Shown: positions 34,421 to 43,141, numbered from the stretch's first letter. The stretch: DNA of 51,509 bases from Pseudomonadota bacterium (GCA_023457435.1 JAEWLS010000009.1:1-51509), one strand, 5' to 3'. Made by a program: numbers and translations. Notes: generated from the letters alone by a model not told the origin.

Positions 34421-35272
34421 TCAGCCTTCGCCTGTCAGCGCCTCGATGCCGAAGCTGCCGCCTCCATCGATCCCCAGCAGCTCGGCCAGGATTGGCAGAA
34501 GCACGCGCATCTCCTGCTCCAGGACGTAGGGCGGGTTCACCACCACCATGCCGGTGCCATCGAGTTGCGACACGACCGACCACGGCCGCACCATCAGCGT
34601 GACGTCGAGGATCCGCGGAATCCCGGACGCGCGGAGTTGGGCGCGGAAGGCCTCCACGGCCGTCCGCTCCTTGATCGGATACCAGAGCAGGTAGACCCCG
34701 CCGGGCCAGCGGCGGCAGGCGTTCGCCAGGCCATCGAGCAGCCGGTCGAACTCGCCCGCCTGCTCGTATGGGGGATCGACCAGCACCAGGCCGCGCTTTT
34801 CCTTCGGCGGCAGGTGCGCATTGAGCGCGAGCCAGCCGTCGAGTTCGATGATTCGCGTCTGGAAATCGCCGGCGAAGCGCGCTTTGAGCGCGAAGCAGTC
34901 TTCGGGATGCAGCTCGATCGCGGTCAGCCGGTCGCGGCCGCGCAGCAACGCGCGGGCGATGGTGGGCGAGCCCGGGTAGAAGCCGAACGGCCGCCCGGCA
35001 TTGAAGCGTCCCACGGCGTCGAGGTATGGCGCGAGCAGGGCCCCCGCGTCGGCTGGAAGGTCCGCGCCCAGCAGCCTGCCGATGCCGCCTCGCCACTCGC
35101 CCGTCTTCTGCGCTTCCGCCGAGGAAAGGTCGTACAGGCCCGTCCCGGCATGCGTGTCGATGATGCGGAAAGGCTTGTCCTTCAGCTTCAGGTATTCGAT
35201 GCAGCGTACCAGGACGACGTGCTTCAGCACGTCGGGGAAGTTCCCGGCATGGTAGATGTGACGGTAGTTCAC
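34421..35272 (-). CDS. rlmJ: 23S rRNA (adenine-2030-N6)-methyltransferase RlmJ
   Basis: Methylates N6 of A2030 in 23S rRNA (E. coli numbering). From the GTG at 35272 it is 283 residues and begins (M)NYRHIYHAGNFPDVLKH, the typical start. The SAM-binding part has IIDTHAGTGLYDL. The catalytic motif DPPY occurs in LVLVDPPYEQ. AGGGG lies 6 nt upstream of GTG. A longer reading to 35305 adds 11 residues of no homology. Confidence 0.93.
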   Translation of the reverse strand: MNYRHIYHAGNFPDVLKHVVLVRCIEYLKLKDKPFRIIDTHAGTGLYDLSSAEAQKTGEWRGGIGRLLGADLPADAGALLAPYLDAVGRFNAGRPFGFYPGSPTIARALLRGRDRLTAIELHPEDCFALKARFAGDFQTRIIELDGWLALNAHLPPKEKRGLVLVDPPYEQAGEFDRLLDGLANACRRWPGGVYLLWYPIKERTAVEAFRAQLRASGIPRILDVTLMVRPWSVVSQLDGTGMVVVNPPYVLEQEMRVLLPILAELLGIDGGGSFGIEALTGEG

Positions 35273-35344
35273 GCGGCCCCTGGCGCAAGCGTCGGCATCC
35301 ACCATCCCCTACACCCGACGTTCGAAACCGGCTAGTTCTGCCGC

Positions 35345-37459
35345 ATGAACGTCGCCGCCAATATCCGCATCGGCCATTCGGCCTGTCCGCACGACTGCCC
35401 ATCCACCTGCGCTCTCGACATAGAGATTGTCGACGGGCGCACCATCGGTCGGGTCCACGGCTCGAAAGACAACAGCTACACGGCCGGCGTCATCTGCGCC
35501 AAGGTCGCGCGCTACGCCGAGCGCGTCCACCATCCCGATCGCCTGACGCGTCCGCTGATCCGCGGCGGGTCGAAGGGCGAGGGCCTATGGAAGGAAGCGA
35601 GCTGGGATGCAGCGCTGGACCTGATCGCCGAAAAATTCATCGCCGCCGAAGCCGCGCACGGCTCGGAGGCCGTCTGGCCATACTATTACGCCGGCACGAT
35701 GGGGCTGGTGCAGCGCGATTCGATCAACCGCCTGCGTCACGCCAAGAAATACTCCGGCTTCTTCGACTCGATCTGCACCAATCTGGCGTGGACCGGCTAC
35801 GTCATGGGCACGGGCCGGCTCGCCGGACCCGATCCGCGCGAGATGGCGCAGTCGGACTGCATCGTCATCTGGGGCACCAACGCCGTCGTCACCCAGGTCA
35901 ACGTGATGACGCATGCGACGCGCGCCCGGAAGGAACGCGGCGCCAAGATCGTCGTCATCGACGTCTACGACAATGCGACCATGAAGCAGGCCGACATCGG
36001 CCTTATCCTGAAGCCCGGCACGGACGGGGCGCTCGCCTGTGCGGTCATGCACGTTCTGTTTCGCGACGGGCTCGCCGACTGGGACTATCTGGAGAAGTTC
36101 ACCGACGACCCGCGCGGCCTCGAGGCGCATCTTGCGACCCGCACGCCGCAATGGGCGGCGGCGATCACCGGCCTCTCGGTCGAGCAGATCGAATCGTTCG
36201 CTCGCCTGGTCGGCACCACGAAGCGAACCTTCTTCCGGCTCGGCTACGGCTTTTCGCGTCAGCGCAACGGCTCCGTCAACATGCACGCCGCAGCCTCGAT
36301 CGCTGCGGTAACGGGGTGCTGGCAGTACGAGGGCGGCGGCGCGTTCCACAACAACGGCGCGATTTACAAGCTCGACCGCGCCCTGCTCGAGGGCGACCGG
36401 CTGGCCGATCCGCGTATCCGCCATCTCGACCAGAGCCAGGTCGGCCGCATCTTGACCGGAGACGCCGCAGCGCTGCGCAACGGCCCGCCGGTGACCGCGA
36501 TGCTGATCCAGAACACCAATCCGGCCAATGTCTGCCCCGAGCAGCGGCTGGTGAAGCGCGGTTTCATGCGCGACGATCTATTCGTCGCGGTCCATGAGCA
36601 CTTCATGACCGACACAGCCAGGCTGGCCGACGTGGTCCTGCCGGCGACGATGTTCATGGAGCATGACGACATCTACAAGGCCGGCGGCAACCAGTACCTG
36701 TCCCTTGGCCCGAAGCTGATCGACGCGCCGGAAGGCGCCCGCACCAACCTGTTCGTCATCGAGGAACTGGCGAAGCGCCTCGGCGTCGCCGGCATGCCCG
36801 GCTTTGGCATGAGCGAGCGCCAGCACATCGACCATATGCTGGCGCGCCACGGCTACGGCACCTTCGACACCCTAAGCGACGATCGCTTCATCGACCTGCA
36901 GCCGGACTTCCAGACCGCGCACTACCTCAACGGCTTCGGCCACCGTGACGGCAAGTTCCGGTTCCGCCCGCAATGGCAGGGTGGCATTGCACCGAACAAG
37001 CCGCCCCGCTCGGTCGGGCTGCTGGGGCCGCACGACCGGATTCCGGAGTTTCCCGACCATTTCGAGGTCATCGAAGCGGCGGACGAAAGCCATCCGTTCC
37101 GCCTTGCGACGTCGCCGGCCCGCAGCTTCCTCAATTCCAGCTTCACCGAAACGCCCGGCTCGCTGAAGCGCGAGGGCCGGCCCGAGCTCCTGGTCCACCC
37201 GCTCGATGCCGCTGAGCTTGCAATAGCCGACGGCGGCCGCGTCGAGATCGGCAATGTGCGCGGCGAGGTGGTCCTTCACGCGAAGCTGTTCGACGGTGTC
37301 CAGCGCGGCGTGGTGATCGCCGAGGGCGTCTGGCCCAACACCGCCCACGAACGCGGCGAGGGCATCAATGTGCTGACGGGCGCCGATGCGCCCGCACCTT
37401 ATGGCGGAGCGGCATTCCACGACAACAAGGTGTGGCTGAGGCCCGCGCCGATCGTCTAG
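35345..37459 (+). CDS. molybdopterin-dependent oxidoreductase with N-terminal 4Fe-4S site
   Basis: A 704-residue DMSO reductase-family enzyme carrying bis-molybdopterin guanine dinucleotide. The N-terminal iron-sulfur site is C14-x3-C18-x3-C22 and Cys51 (CPHDCPSTC; VICAK). The molybdopterin domain follows (VIWGTNAVVTQVN; QNTNPANVCPEQRLV; VVLPATMFMEHDD). The C-terminal MopB-binding beta-barrel starts about residue 580 (RLATSPARSFLNSSF). Cys144 (SICTNLAW) could be the molybdenum ligand. No Tat signal and no partner subunits are seen, so it is probably cytoplasmic. The substrate is unknown. The 3' end overlaps purN by 4 bp. Confidence 0.9.
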   Translation: MNVAANIRIGHSACPHDCPSTCALDIEIVDGRTIGRVHGSKDNSYTAGVICAKVARYAERVHHPDRLTRPLIRGGSKGEGLWKEASWDAALDLIAEKFIAAEAAHGSEAVWPYYYAGTMGLVQRDSINRLRHAKKYSGFFDSICTNLAWTGYVMGTGRLAGPDPREMAQSDCIVIWGTNAVVTQVNVMTHATRARKERGAKIVVIDVYDNATMKQADIGLILKPGTDGALACAVMHVLFRDGLADWDYLEKFTDDPRGLEAHLATRTPQWAAAITGLSVEQIESFARLVGTTKRTFFRLGYGFSRQRNGSVNMHAAASIAAVTGCWQYEGGGAFHNNGAIYKLDRALLEGDRLADPRIRHLDQSQVGRILTGDAAALRNGPPVTAMLIQNTNPANVCPEQRLVKRGFMRDDLFVAVHEHFMTDTARLADVVLPATMFMEHDDIYKAGGNQYLSLGPKLIDAPEGARTNLFVIEELAKRLGVAGMPGFGMSERQHIDHMLARHGYGTFDTLSDDRFIDLQPDFQTAHYLNGFGHRDGKFRFRPQWQGGIAPNKPPRSVGLLGPHDRIPEFPDHFEVIEAADESHPFRLATSPARSFLNSSFTETPGSLKREGRPELLVHPLDAAELAIADGGRVEIGNVRGEVVLHAKLFDGVQRGVVIAEGVWPNTAHERGEGINVLTGADAPAPYGGAAFHDNKVWLRPAPIV

Positions 37460-38151
37460 GGCGTCATCCGCGCCAGCGTTTCGATGTCGGTTTCGTCGCC
37501 GGCAGCTTCGGGGGAGAACAGTGTCCCGGCGGCGTTGACGCCCTTGTACCGCACCGCTGCGCCGTCAAGCTCGGCGCGGCCGGACGCGACGAGCTTCAAC
37601 GCGAACGGATACAGACGATGCTCGGCCTCGAGTACGCGCGCCGCCAGCGCACCCTCGCTCTCGCCCGGCAGAATCGGCACCGCCGCCTGTGCGATGATCG
37701 GCCCGGCATCAGCCTCGGCGGTGACGAAGTGCACCGTGCAGCCGGAAATGCGCACGCCGGCATCGAGCGCCTGCCGGTGCGGGTGCAGACCGCGGAACAG
37801 CGGCAGCAGGGACGGGTGGATGTTGATCATCCGTCCGGCCCACTGATCGACGAAGGCGCCCGACAGGAGCCGCATGTAGCCGGCGAGGCAGACGATCTCG
37901 CCGCCGAGTTCGGCGATTGCCGCGCCGACGGCGTTGTCATGCACCTGGCTTGCCATCCCCGCCGGCCGCTCGACGACGCGCGTGGCGATACCCGCGCGTT
38001 CGGCGAGTTCCAGTCCCTCCGCATCGGGCCGGTCGGAGATCACGCCGACGACCGCGGCGGGATAGTCGTCGTCGCGCGCGGCGCGAACGAGTGCCGCCAT
38101 GTTCGACCCTCGGCCCGAGATCAGGACGACGACACGCTTGCGGACAGCCAT
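37456..38151 (-). CDS. purN: phosphoribosylglycinamide formyltransferase PurN
   Basis: Formylates GAR with 10-formyltetrahydrofolate, the third step of purine synthesis. The 231-residue product opens RVVVLISGRGSNMAAL. The catalytic region is GRMINIHPSLLPLFRG, with HFVTAEADAGPII further on, containing the Asn, His and Asp of the active site. It is slightly longer than E. coli PurN because of a C-terminal tail. It follows purM by 1 bp and is coupled to it. Confidence 0.96.
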   Translation of the reverse strand: MAVRKRVVVLISGRGSNMAALVRAARDDDYPAAVVGVISDRPDAEGLELAERAGIATRVVERPAGMASQVHDNAVGAAIAELGGEIVCLAGYMRLLSGAFVDQWAGRMINIHPSLLPLFRGLHPHRQALDAGVRISGCTVHFVTAEADAGPIIAQAAVPILPGESEGALAARVLEAEHRLYPFALKLVASGRAELDGAAVRYKGVNAAGTLFSPEAAGDETDIETLARMTP

Positions 38152-38152
38152 T

Positions 38153-39217
38153 TCAGAACTCCACGCGCCCTCGATAGACCACGCCGGTCGCCCGCCTCGG
38201 CACGATGCGACCGACCGGCATCACCGTCTCGCCATGCTCGGCCAGCACCGCCGCGACCTGCGCAGCCTGCCCTTCCGCAACGACGACAACCATCCCGATT
38301 CCGCAATTGAACGTGCGCAGCATCTCGTCATGCTCGACACGGCCAGTGCGCGCCAGCCATGAGAAGACAGGCGGCGCCTCGACGGTATCGAGATCGAACT
38401 CCGCGGACCACGCCTCGGGCAGCACTCTCGGAGTGTTCTCGGGCAGGCCGCCGCCCGTGATATGGGCCAGCGCCTTGATGCCGTGCGTGCCGCGGATCGC
38501 CGCAAGCACCGGCCGGACGTAGATCCGCGTCGGCTCGAGCAGCGCCTGGCCGATGGACTGCCCCGGCGCGAACGGCGCTTCGTCGGCCCACGACTTGCCG
38601 CTTTCTGCGACAATGCGGCGGATCAGCGAAAAACCGTTCGAATGCGCGCCCGACGACCCGAGCGCCAGCAGCACGTCGCCTTCGGCGATGTCGTCGGTCG
38701 GCAGCAGCTGGCCGCGTTCCGCGGCGCCCACCGCGAAGCCCGCGAGGTCGTAGTCCCGCTTGGCATAGAGGCCGGGCATCTCGGCGGTCTCGCCGCCGAT
38801 CAACGCGCAGCCAGCGCGGCGGCAGCCTTCGGCGATCCCCGCCACGATCGCGGCGCCCTGGTCGGGATCGAGCTTCCCGGTGGCGAAATAGTCGAGGAAG
38901 AACAGCGGCTCCGCGCCCTGCACTATGAGGTCGTTGACGCACATGGCGACGAGGTCGATGCCGACCGTGTCGTGGATGCCGGTCTCGATGGCGACCATCA
39001 CCTTGGTCCCGACGCCGTCATTCGCGGCGACGAGAACCGGGTCGTTGAACCCGGCGGCGCGCAGGTCGAACAGGCCGCCGAAGCCGCCGATCTCGCCATC
39101 GGCGCCCGGCCGCCGCGTGGCGCGAACCAGCGGCTTGATCTTCTCGACCATCGCCGCTCCGGCGTCGATGTCGACGCCCGCATGCGCGTAGGTGAGTCCG
39201 GTCGTCCGCTCGTTCAT
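38153..39217 (-). CDS. purM: phosphoribosylformylglycinamidine cyclo-ligase PurM
   Basis: ATP-dependent closure of the imidazole ring to aminoimidazole ribonucleotide. The 354-residue product shows LTYAHAGVDIDAGAAMVEKI, VAANDGVGTKVMVA, MCVNDLIVQGAEPLFFLDY, GGETAEMPGLY and HITGGGLPENTPRVLP, all standard for PurM. The ATG at 39217 has AAAGGG nearby; the longer in-frame reading is non-homologous. It heads the purM-purN operon and is divergent from the phosphotransferase gene. Confidence 0.97.
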   Translation of the reverse strand: MNERTTGLTYAHAGVDIDAGAAMVEKIKPLVRATRRPGADGEIGGFGGLFDLRAAGFNDPVLVAANDGVGTKVMVAIETGIHDTVGIDLVAMCVNDLIVQGAEPLFFLDYFATGKLDPDQGAAIVAGIAEGCRRAGCALIGGETAEMPGLYAKRDYDLAGFAVGAAERGQLLPTDDIAEGDVLLALGSSGAHSNGFSLIRRIVAESGKSWADEAPFAPGQSIGQALLEPTRIYVRPVLAAIRGTHGIKALAHITGGGLPENTPRVLPEAWSAEFDLDTVEAPPVFSWLARTGRVEHDEMLRTFNCGIGMVVVVAEGQAAQVAAVLAEHGETVMPVGRIVPRRATGVVYRGRVEF

Positions 39218-39369
39218 GGCCGCCCTTTCGCGATGCCGCGGCAAATGCCACGAGAAGGCGCGGCAAGGCAAGTTTTGCCGCCGCGGCGGACGTGGAAAGC
39301 CGTGGACGCTTGATCGTCTTGTGTGCCGCAACCATTTCAGGGTTCGGCACCAGGCTGCGGGGGAGCTTC

Positions 39370-39930
39370 GTGACCATACCCAACCTCATCTCGATGCTGC
39401 GGCTGATCCTGGTTCCCGCGGTCGTCTACGCCCTGCTCGAAGGCGAGACGGCCTGGGCGCTCGCCGGATTCATCGTCGCCGGAGTCTCCGATGCTGTCGA
39501 CGGCCTGATTGCGCGCCGCTGGCCGGGCCAGCGGTCCGAGCTCGGCGCCTGGCTCGATCCGCTCGCCGACAAGGCGCTTCTGGTAAGCCTGTTCGTCGTC
39601 CTCGGCCTCATGCGCGAGGTGCCGCTGTGGCTGGTCATCGGCGCGATCAGCCGCGACATCGTCATCATGGGCGCGGTGCTGCTCGCCGATCTGCTCAAAA
39701 GGCCGGTGGCCATGCGGCCGCTCCTCGTCTCGAAGGCGAACACCGCGGCGCAGCTGCTGCTCATCGCGGTCGTGCAGTCCGAACTCGCCCTCGGCATCAG
39801 CCTCGGCGATGCGCGATGGTGGCTCGTCGCCCTTGCCGGGGCCTTGACCGCCGCTTCCGCCGCGGCCTATCTCGTCGCCTGGCTCCGGCACATGAGCGGA
39901 TATGGCGAAGGCAAAGACCCGCGTGGCTAA
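39370..39930 (+). CDS. CDP-alcohol phosphatidyltransferase family protein
   Basis: A second membrane-bound CDP-alcohol phosphotransferase in the window. From GTG at 39370 it has 186 residues, begins (M)TIPNLISMLRLILVP and carries the signature DG-x2-AR-x8-G-x3-D-x3-D (DGLIARRWP...GAWLDPLADK). Membrane segments are ALLVSLFVVLGLM and LWLVIGAISRDIVIMGAVL. GGGGGAG stands 5 nt upstream of GTG; a start at 39292 is possible. It could make phosphatidylglycerol phosphate or cardiolipin; the alcohol substrate is not readable. Its 3' end overlaps the permease gene by 29 bp. Confidence 0.87.
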   Translation: MTIPNLISMLRLILVPAVVYALLEGETAWALAGFIVAGVSDAVDGLIARRWPGQRSELGAWLDPLADKALLVSLFVVLGLMREVPLWLVIGAISRDIVIMGAVLLADLLKRPVAMRPLLVSKANTAAQLLLIAVVQSELALGISLGDARWWLVALAGALTAASAAAYLVAWLRHMSGYGEGKDPRG

Positions 39931-41116
39931 GCCGCGCACCCAGACTGCTCCGGTGCCGGCTACGGCGACATCGCGCACGCCTGCGATCGTCGCGCCGCAG
40001 ATCGTGCAGCTCGAGCGGGTTTCGGCCGCCGCCGCCTTCCGTCGCCAGGTCGTATTCTGGCTGGTCACGGCGGCAATCCTCGTCGCCTTCCTCTACGTCT
40101 TCAGCTCGATCCTGCTGCCGTTCCTCGCGGGCATGATCCTCGCCTACTTCCTCGACCCGGTCGCCGACGCGCTGGAGCGGCTCGGCCTGTCGCGCATCTG
40201 GGCGACGGTGGTCATCCTCGTCGGCTTCATCCTGCTGCTGGCCCTCGGAATGATGATCGTCATCCCGATCCTCGCCAGCCAGCTTGCCGACTTCGTCAAG
40301 AATGTCCCCGACTACCTGTCGCGGCTGCAGACGCTGATCACCAGCCTCGACCCGGAGTGGCTGCGCGAGAATTTCGGCATCGCGCCCGAATCGCTGCGCG
40401 ACAGCCTGAGCGGCCTGCTGGCATCGGGCGCCGGTTTCATGACCACTGTGTTCGAAGGCCTGTGGAGCTCAGGCAAGGCGCTGGTCGACATCGCCGGCCT
40501 GTTCGTCGTCACCCCCGTCGTGGCGTTCTACATGCTGCTCGACTGGGACCGCATGGTGGAGACCGTCGACGGCTGGGTACCCCGCGATCACGTCGGCACG
40601 GTGCGCGCCATCGCCACCGATATCAATCGCGCCACCGCGGGCTTCGTGCGCGGGCAGGGCACGCTCTGTCTCGTGCTCGGCATCATGTACGCGATCGGGC
40701 TTACCGCTGTCGGTCTCAACTTCGGCTTGCTCATCGGCCTGTTCGCCGGCCTGATCAGCTTCATCCCCTATGTCGGATCGCTTGTCGGCCTCGTGCTCGC
40801 CGTCGGCGTCGCGCTGGTCCAGTTCTGGCCCGAGTGGCAGTGGGTCGTCGCCGTCGCGGTCGTCTTCTTCGCCGGACAGTTCATCGAAGGCAACATTTTG
40901 CAGCCGCGGCTCGTCGGCAAGAGCGTCGGCCTGCATCCAGTGTGGCTGATGTTCGCGCTGTTCGCCTTCGGCTACCTATTCGGTTTCGTCGGCCTGCTGG
41001 TTGCGGTGCCCGCCGCCGCGGCGGTGGCGGTGCTGGTCCGCTTCGCGATCGCGCGCTACCTCGAATCGCCGCTCTACCGCGGCCACGACGATGCCGCGGT
41101 GCGTGGAAGGGACTGA
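39902..41116 (+). CDS. AI-2E/PerM family membrane transporter
   Basis: A 404-residue protein of the AI-2 exporter/PerM superfamily. A 40-residue Pro/Ala-rich cytoplasmic start is followed by membrane segments (VVFWLVTAAILVAFLYVFS; ILLPFLAGMILAYFL; VVILVGFILLLALGMMIVI). A cytoplasmic/periplasmic helical loop (about 130-190) and further segments follow, including the family pattern GLIGLFAGLISFIPYVGSLVG-like and QFIEGNILQPRLVGKSVGLHP. The ATG overlaps the upstream gene by 29 bp. The transported compound is unknown; the family name does not prove AI-2 transport. Confidence 0.9.
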   Translation: MAKAKTRVAKPRTQTAPVPATATSRTPAIVAPQIVQLERVSAAAAFRRQVVFWLVTAAILVAFLYVFSSILLPFLAGMILAYFLDPVADALERLGLSRIWATVVILVGFILLLALGMMIVIPILASQLADFVKNVPDYLSRLQTLITSLDPEWLRENFGIAPESLRDSLSGLLASGAGFMTTVFEGLWSSGKALVDIAGLFVVTPVVAFYMLLDWDRMVETVDGWVPRDHVGTVRAIATDINRATAGFVRGQGTLCLVLGIMYAIGLTAVGLNFGLLIGLFAGLISFIPYVGSLVGLVLAVGVALVQFWPEWQWVVAVAVVFFAGQFIEGNILQPRLVGKSVGLHPVWLMFALFAFGYLFGFVGLLVAVPAAAAVAVLVRFAIARYLESPLYRGHDDAAVRGRD

Positions 41117-41822
41117 GCGGCCGTTGGTCGATTCCCGGCCACGGCAGCTGCCCCTCGACCTCGGCCATTCGCCGAGCCTGTCGCGCGACGACCTCGTCGT
41201 CAGCCCGGCCAACGCCGCCGCGGTCGCTCTCGTCGACAGCTGGCCCAGCTGGCCGTCCAGCGTCATGGTACTCGCAGGCCCGCCAGGCTCGGGGAAATCT
41301 CACCTCGCCATGATCTGGCGCGATCTGAGCGGCGCTGAAGTGCTGGGCGCCGCGCGCCTGCAGGCGGGCATCGACCCGGATCTGCGCTCACCGGTCCTCG
41401 TCGACGACGCCGACATGCTGGGCCATGCCGCGGAGACCGGACTTTTCCATTTGCTCAACGCGGTGCGCCAGTCGGGCACGCAGCTGCTCCTTACGGCGCG
41501 CCGGTTTCCGGCGGCATGGGGCGTACGCCTGCCAGACCTCGCGTCGCGGCTGAAGGCGGCGGCGACCGTCGAGATCGGCGAGCCGGATGACGCGCTGCTC
41601 TCCGGCGTGATGGTCAAGCTGTTCGCCGACCGCCAGGTCGAGGTCGAGCCGGCGACGATCCAGTTCCTGCTGCGCCGTATCGAGCGGTCGCTGTCGGCGG
41701 CCATCGACGTCGTCGAACGTCTCGACCGCAGGGCTCTGGAAGAGAAAACGCGGATAACCCGGCAGTTCGCCGCGCGTGTCCTTGCCGCTGCCGATCCGAC
41801 GCAGGGCACGCTCGACCTCTAG
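41091..41822 (+). CDS. hdaA: DnaA-related regulator of replication initiation HdaA
   Basis: Hda-type AAA+ protein that, bound to the beta clamp, promotes hydrolysis of ATP on DnaA. The product shows the clamp-binding motif QLPLDL near the N-terminus, Walker A GPPGSGKSH, a Walker B-like LVDDADML and sensor/lid region LTARRFPAAWG, and ends AADPTQGTLDL. The start is uncertain: ATG 41091 gives 243 residues and overlaps the permease gene by 26 bp. TTG 41124 would place the clamp motif at residue 8, as in other Hda proteins. No clear ribosome binding site decides. Confidence 0.9.
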   Translation: MPRCVEGTERPLVDSRPRQLPLDLGHSPSLSRDDLVVSPANAAAVALVDSWPSWPSSVMVLAGPPGSGKSHLAMIWRDLSGAEVLGAARLQAGIDPDLRSPVLVDDADMLGHAAETGLFHLLNAVRQSGTQLLLTARRFPAAWGVRLPDLASRLKAAATVEIGEPDDALLSGVMVKLFADRQVEVEPATIQFLLRRIERSLSAAIDVVERLDRRALEEKTRITRQFAARVLAAADPTQGTLDL

Positions 41823-41929
41823 CATTCGGGCGCCGTTAACCGAAAAGCCGCCGGTCCGCCGCAATTCATTCAAATTGACGTCGGCTTCGTTCGCTAAACC
41901 CCGATCATCTGATCGAGGGGATCAATCAC

Positions 41930-42073
41930 ATGAAGAACTGGAAGAACTGGGAGTCCGACGTCGCGCTGTTCCTGCTCGCCGGATTTTGCGCCGCAGGGGT
42001 GCTGATGATCGGCGATTCGCGCACCGACCAACTCATCGCCGCCGTGAAGGCGCTGCTGCTCGGCCAAGCCTGA
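41930..42073 (+). CDS. 47-residue membrane protein, unknown function
   Basis: A short gene starting MKNWKNWESDVALFLLAG, with one membrane segment at about 11-28 (VALFLLAGFCAAGVLMIG) and a C-terminal amphipathic helix (TDQLIAAVKALLLGQA). GAGGGG lies 10 nt before the ATG, and the reading frame has the usual high third-position GC. It follows hdaA by 107 bp and converges with the secreted-protein gene at 42080, 6 bp away. No family is recognised. It is supported by SD, hydrophobic profile and position only. Confidence 0.6.
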   Translation: MKNWKNWESDVALFLLAGFCAAGVLMIGDSRTDQLIAAVKALLLGQA

Positions 42074-42079
42074 GGCCGA

Positions 42080-42559
42080 CTATCTGTAGCAGAGCGGCTT
42101 CGCCCGGCCCGGCGTCAGATAGGCGCTGCGCGCACCGCACGCCGATCCGTCGAGCATCAGGTCGTAGGGACACTGGCAGTTTCCCTCCTGGGGCCGGCGT
42201 ACCGGCTGCGCCTGCCCGGTGCCGACCTGCGCGACCGGCTGCGACGGCCGCTTCGGCGGCATCGGCGTCCTGTCGCGCGGCAGTGCACCGGTGATGATTG
42301 CCGAGGGCCGCGGCGGGTTCCCGGGCGTGAATCGGCGGTCTGCCTGCGGGCGTCGTTCCGGCGCCGTCATCTTGTGGGGCAGGGCGGCCTGCACTTCCCG
42401 CTTCTTGCTTTCGGAAGTCAGGCGCTCCGCCTGCCTGGGAGGCTCGCCGCGCAGATGGCGGCCGAGCGAGTCGAGTCCGCCCTGACCGTAGGCGAGGGCG
42501 CCCGCGCCGAGCGCGCCGACGATGAGAAGCTTGAAGCTGGGGAGCCCGGATCTCTTCAT
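42080..42559 (-). CDS. secreted proline/arginine-rich protein with Cys-rich C-terminus
   Basis: A 159-residue protein of unknown function. An N-terminal hydrophobic segment (about 8-26; FKLLIVGALGAGALAYGQGG) is a signal peptide or anchor. A low-complexity Pro/Arg/Lys linker (about 55-122) follows. The compact C-terminal motif of about 33 residues holds four Cys (NCQCPYDLMLDGSACG; AKPLCYR). The pattern resembles short secreted proteins with disulfide-linked tails seen in rhizobia. It is read leftward just downstream of tRNA-Arg. Confidence 0.72.
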   Translation of the reverse strand: MKRSGLPSFKLLIVGALGAGALAYGQGGLDSLGRHLRGEPPRQAERLTSESKKREVQAALPHKMTAPERRPQADRRFTPGNPPRPSAIITGALPRDRTPMPPKRPSQPVAQVGTGQAQPVRRPQEGNCQCPYDLMLDGSACGARSAYLTPGRAKPLCYR

Positions 42560-42598
42560 TACGCGAGGCTAGAACGCCCCCGCTTAAGACCGGGTTGA

Positions 42599-42675
42599 TG
42601 GCGATCCCGGCAGGGCTCGAACCTGCGACCTCGAACTTAGAAGGTTCTTGCTCTATCCAGCTGAGCTACGGGACC
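42599..42675 (-). tRNA. tRNA-Arg (anticodon TCT)
   Basis: A 77-nt cloverleaf with encoded CCA (42601-42599). The acceptor stem GGTCCCG pairs with CGGGATC (one G-T pair), the D arm is GCTCAGCTGGATAGAGC, the anticodon loop is CTTCTAA with TCT in the middle, and the T arm is GCAGGTTCGAGCCCTGC. It reads AGA codons, which are rare in this GC-rich DNA. Confidence 0.95.
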
Positions 42676-42687
42676 GGGCGCCAACGC

Positions 42688-42993
42688 TCAGTGCGTCCAC
42701 GGCGTCTTTCGGTCATAGCGGAAATTGTCAGAGTAGGAAATCTGCCGGCGCCGCGGCTCCTTGGGCTCGTCGACGCGGTAGGCGAGGCCGTTCGCGCGGG
42801 CATAGGCCTCGGCCTCCTCGCGCGTCTCGAACGACAGGCGGATCTGGCTCTTCATGTCGCTCGACGTGGTGTAGCCCATCAGCGGGTCGATCGTACGCGG
42901 CCGCTCCGGCTCGAACTCCAGCACCCAGTGGCCAGTCTTGGCCTTGCCTGACTGCATGGCATTGCGTGCGGGGCTGTAGATGCGTGCCGACAT
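42688..42993 (-). CDS. NDUFS4-like complex I accessory protein
   Basis: A 101-residue protein of the 'ETC complex I subunit conserved region' family, the bacterial homologue of mitochondrial NDUFS4, an accessory subunit of NADH:ubiquinone oxidoreductase found in alphaproteobacteria. Diagnostic segments are MSARIYSPARNAMQSG, WVLEFEPERPRTIDPLMGYT and SSDMKSQIRLSFETREEA, with YSDNFRYDRKTPWTH at the C-terminus. It lies between two tRNA genes, tRNA-Pro upstream and tRNA-Arg downstream on the same strand. Confidence 0.94.
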   Translation of the reverse strand: MSARIYSPARNAMQSGKAKTGHWVLEFEPERPRTIDPLMGYTTSSDMKSQIRLSFETREEAEAYARANGLAYRVDEPKEPRRRQISYSDNFRYDRKTPWTH

Positions 42994-43064
42994 GTCTGGT
43001 GTTCCGGTCTGTTACGTCCGCTCAATGCCAGCAACGGGCGGAATGCGCAACGGTTGCGGCCGGC

Positions 43065-43141
43065 TGGTCGGAGCGGCAGGATTCGAACCTGCGACCCCCT
43101 GATCCCAAATCAGGTGCGCTACCAGGCTGCGCTACGCTCCG
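43065..43141 (-). tRNA. tRNA-Pro (anticodon TGG)
   Basis: A 77-nt cloverleaf with encoded CCA (43067-43065). The acceptor stem CGGAGCG pairs with CGCTCCG, the D arm starts GCGCAGCCTGGTAGCGC, the anticodon loop TTTGGGA has TGG, and the T arm is GCAGGTTCGAATCCTGC. It reads CCA and, by wobble, other proline codons. Confidence 0.96.
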
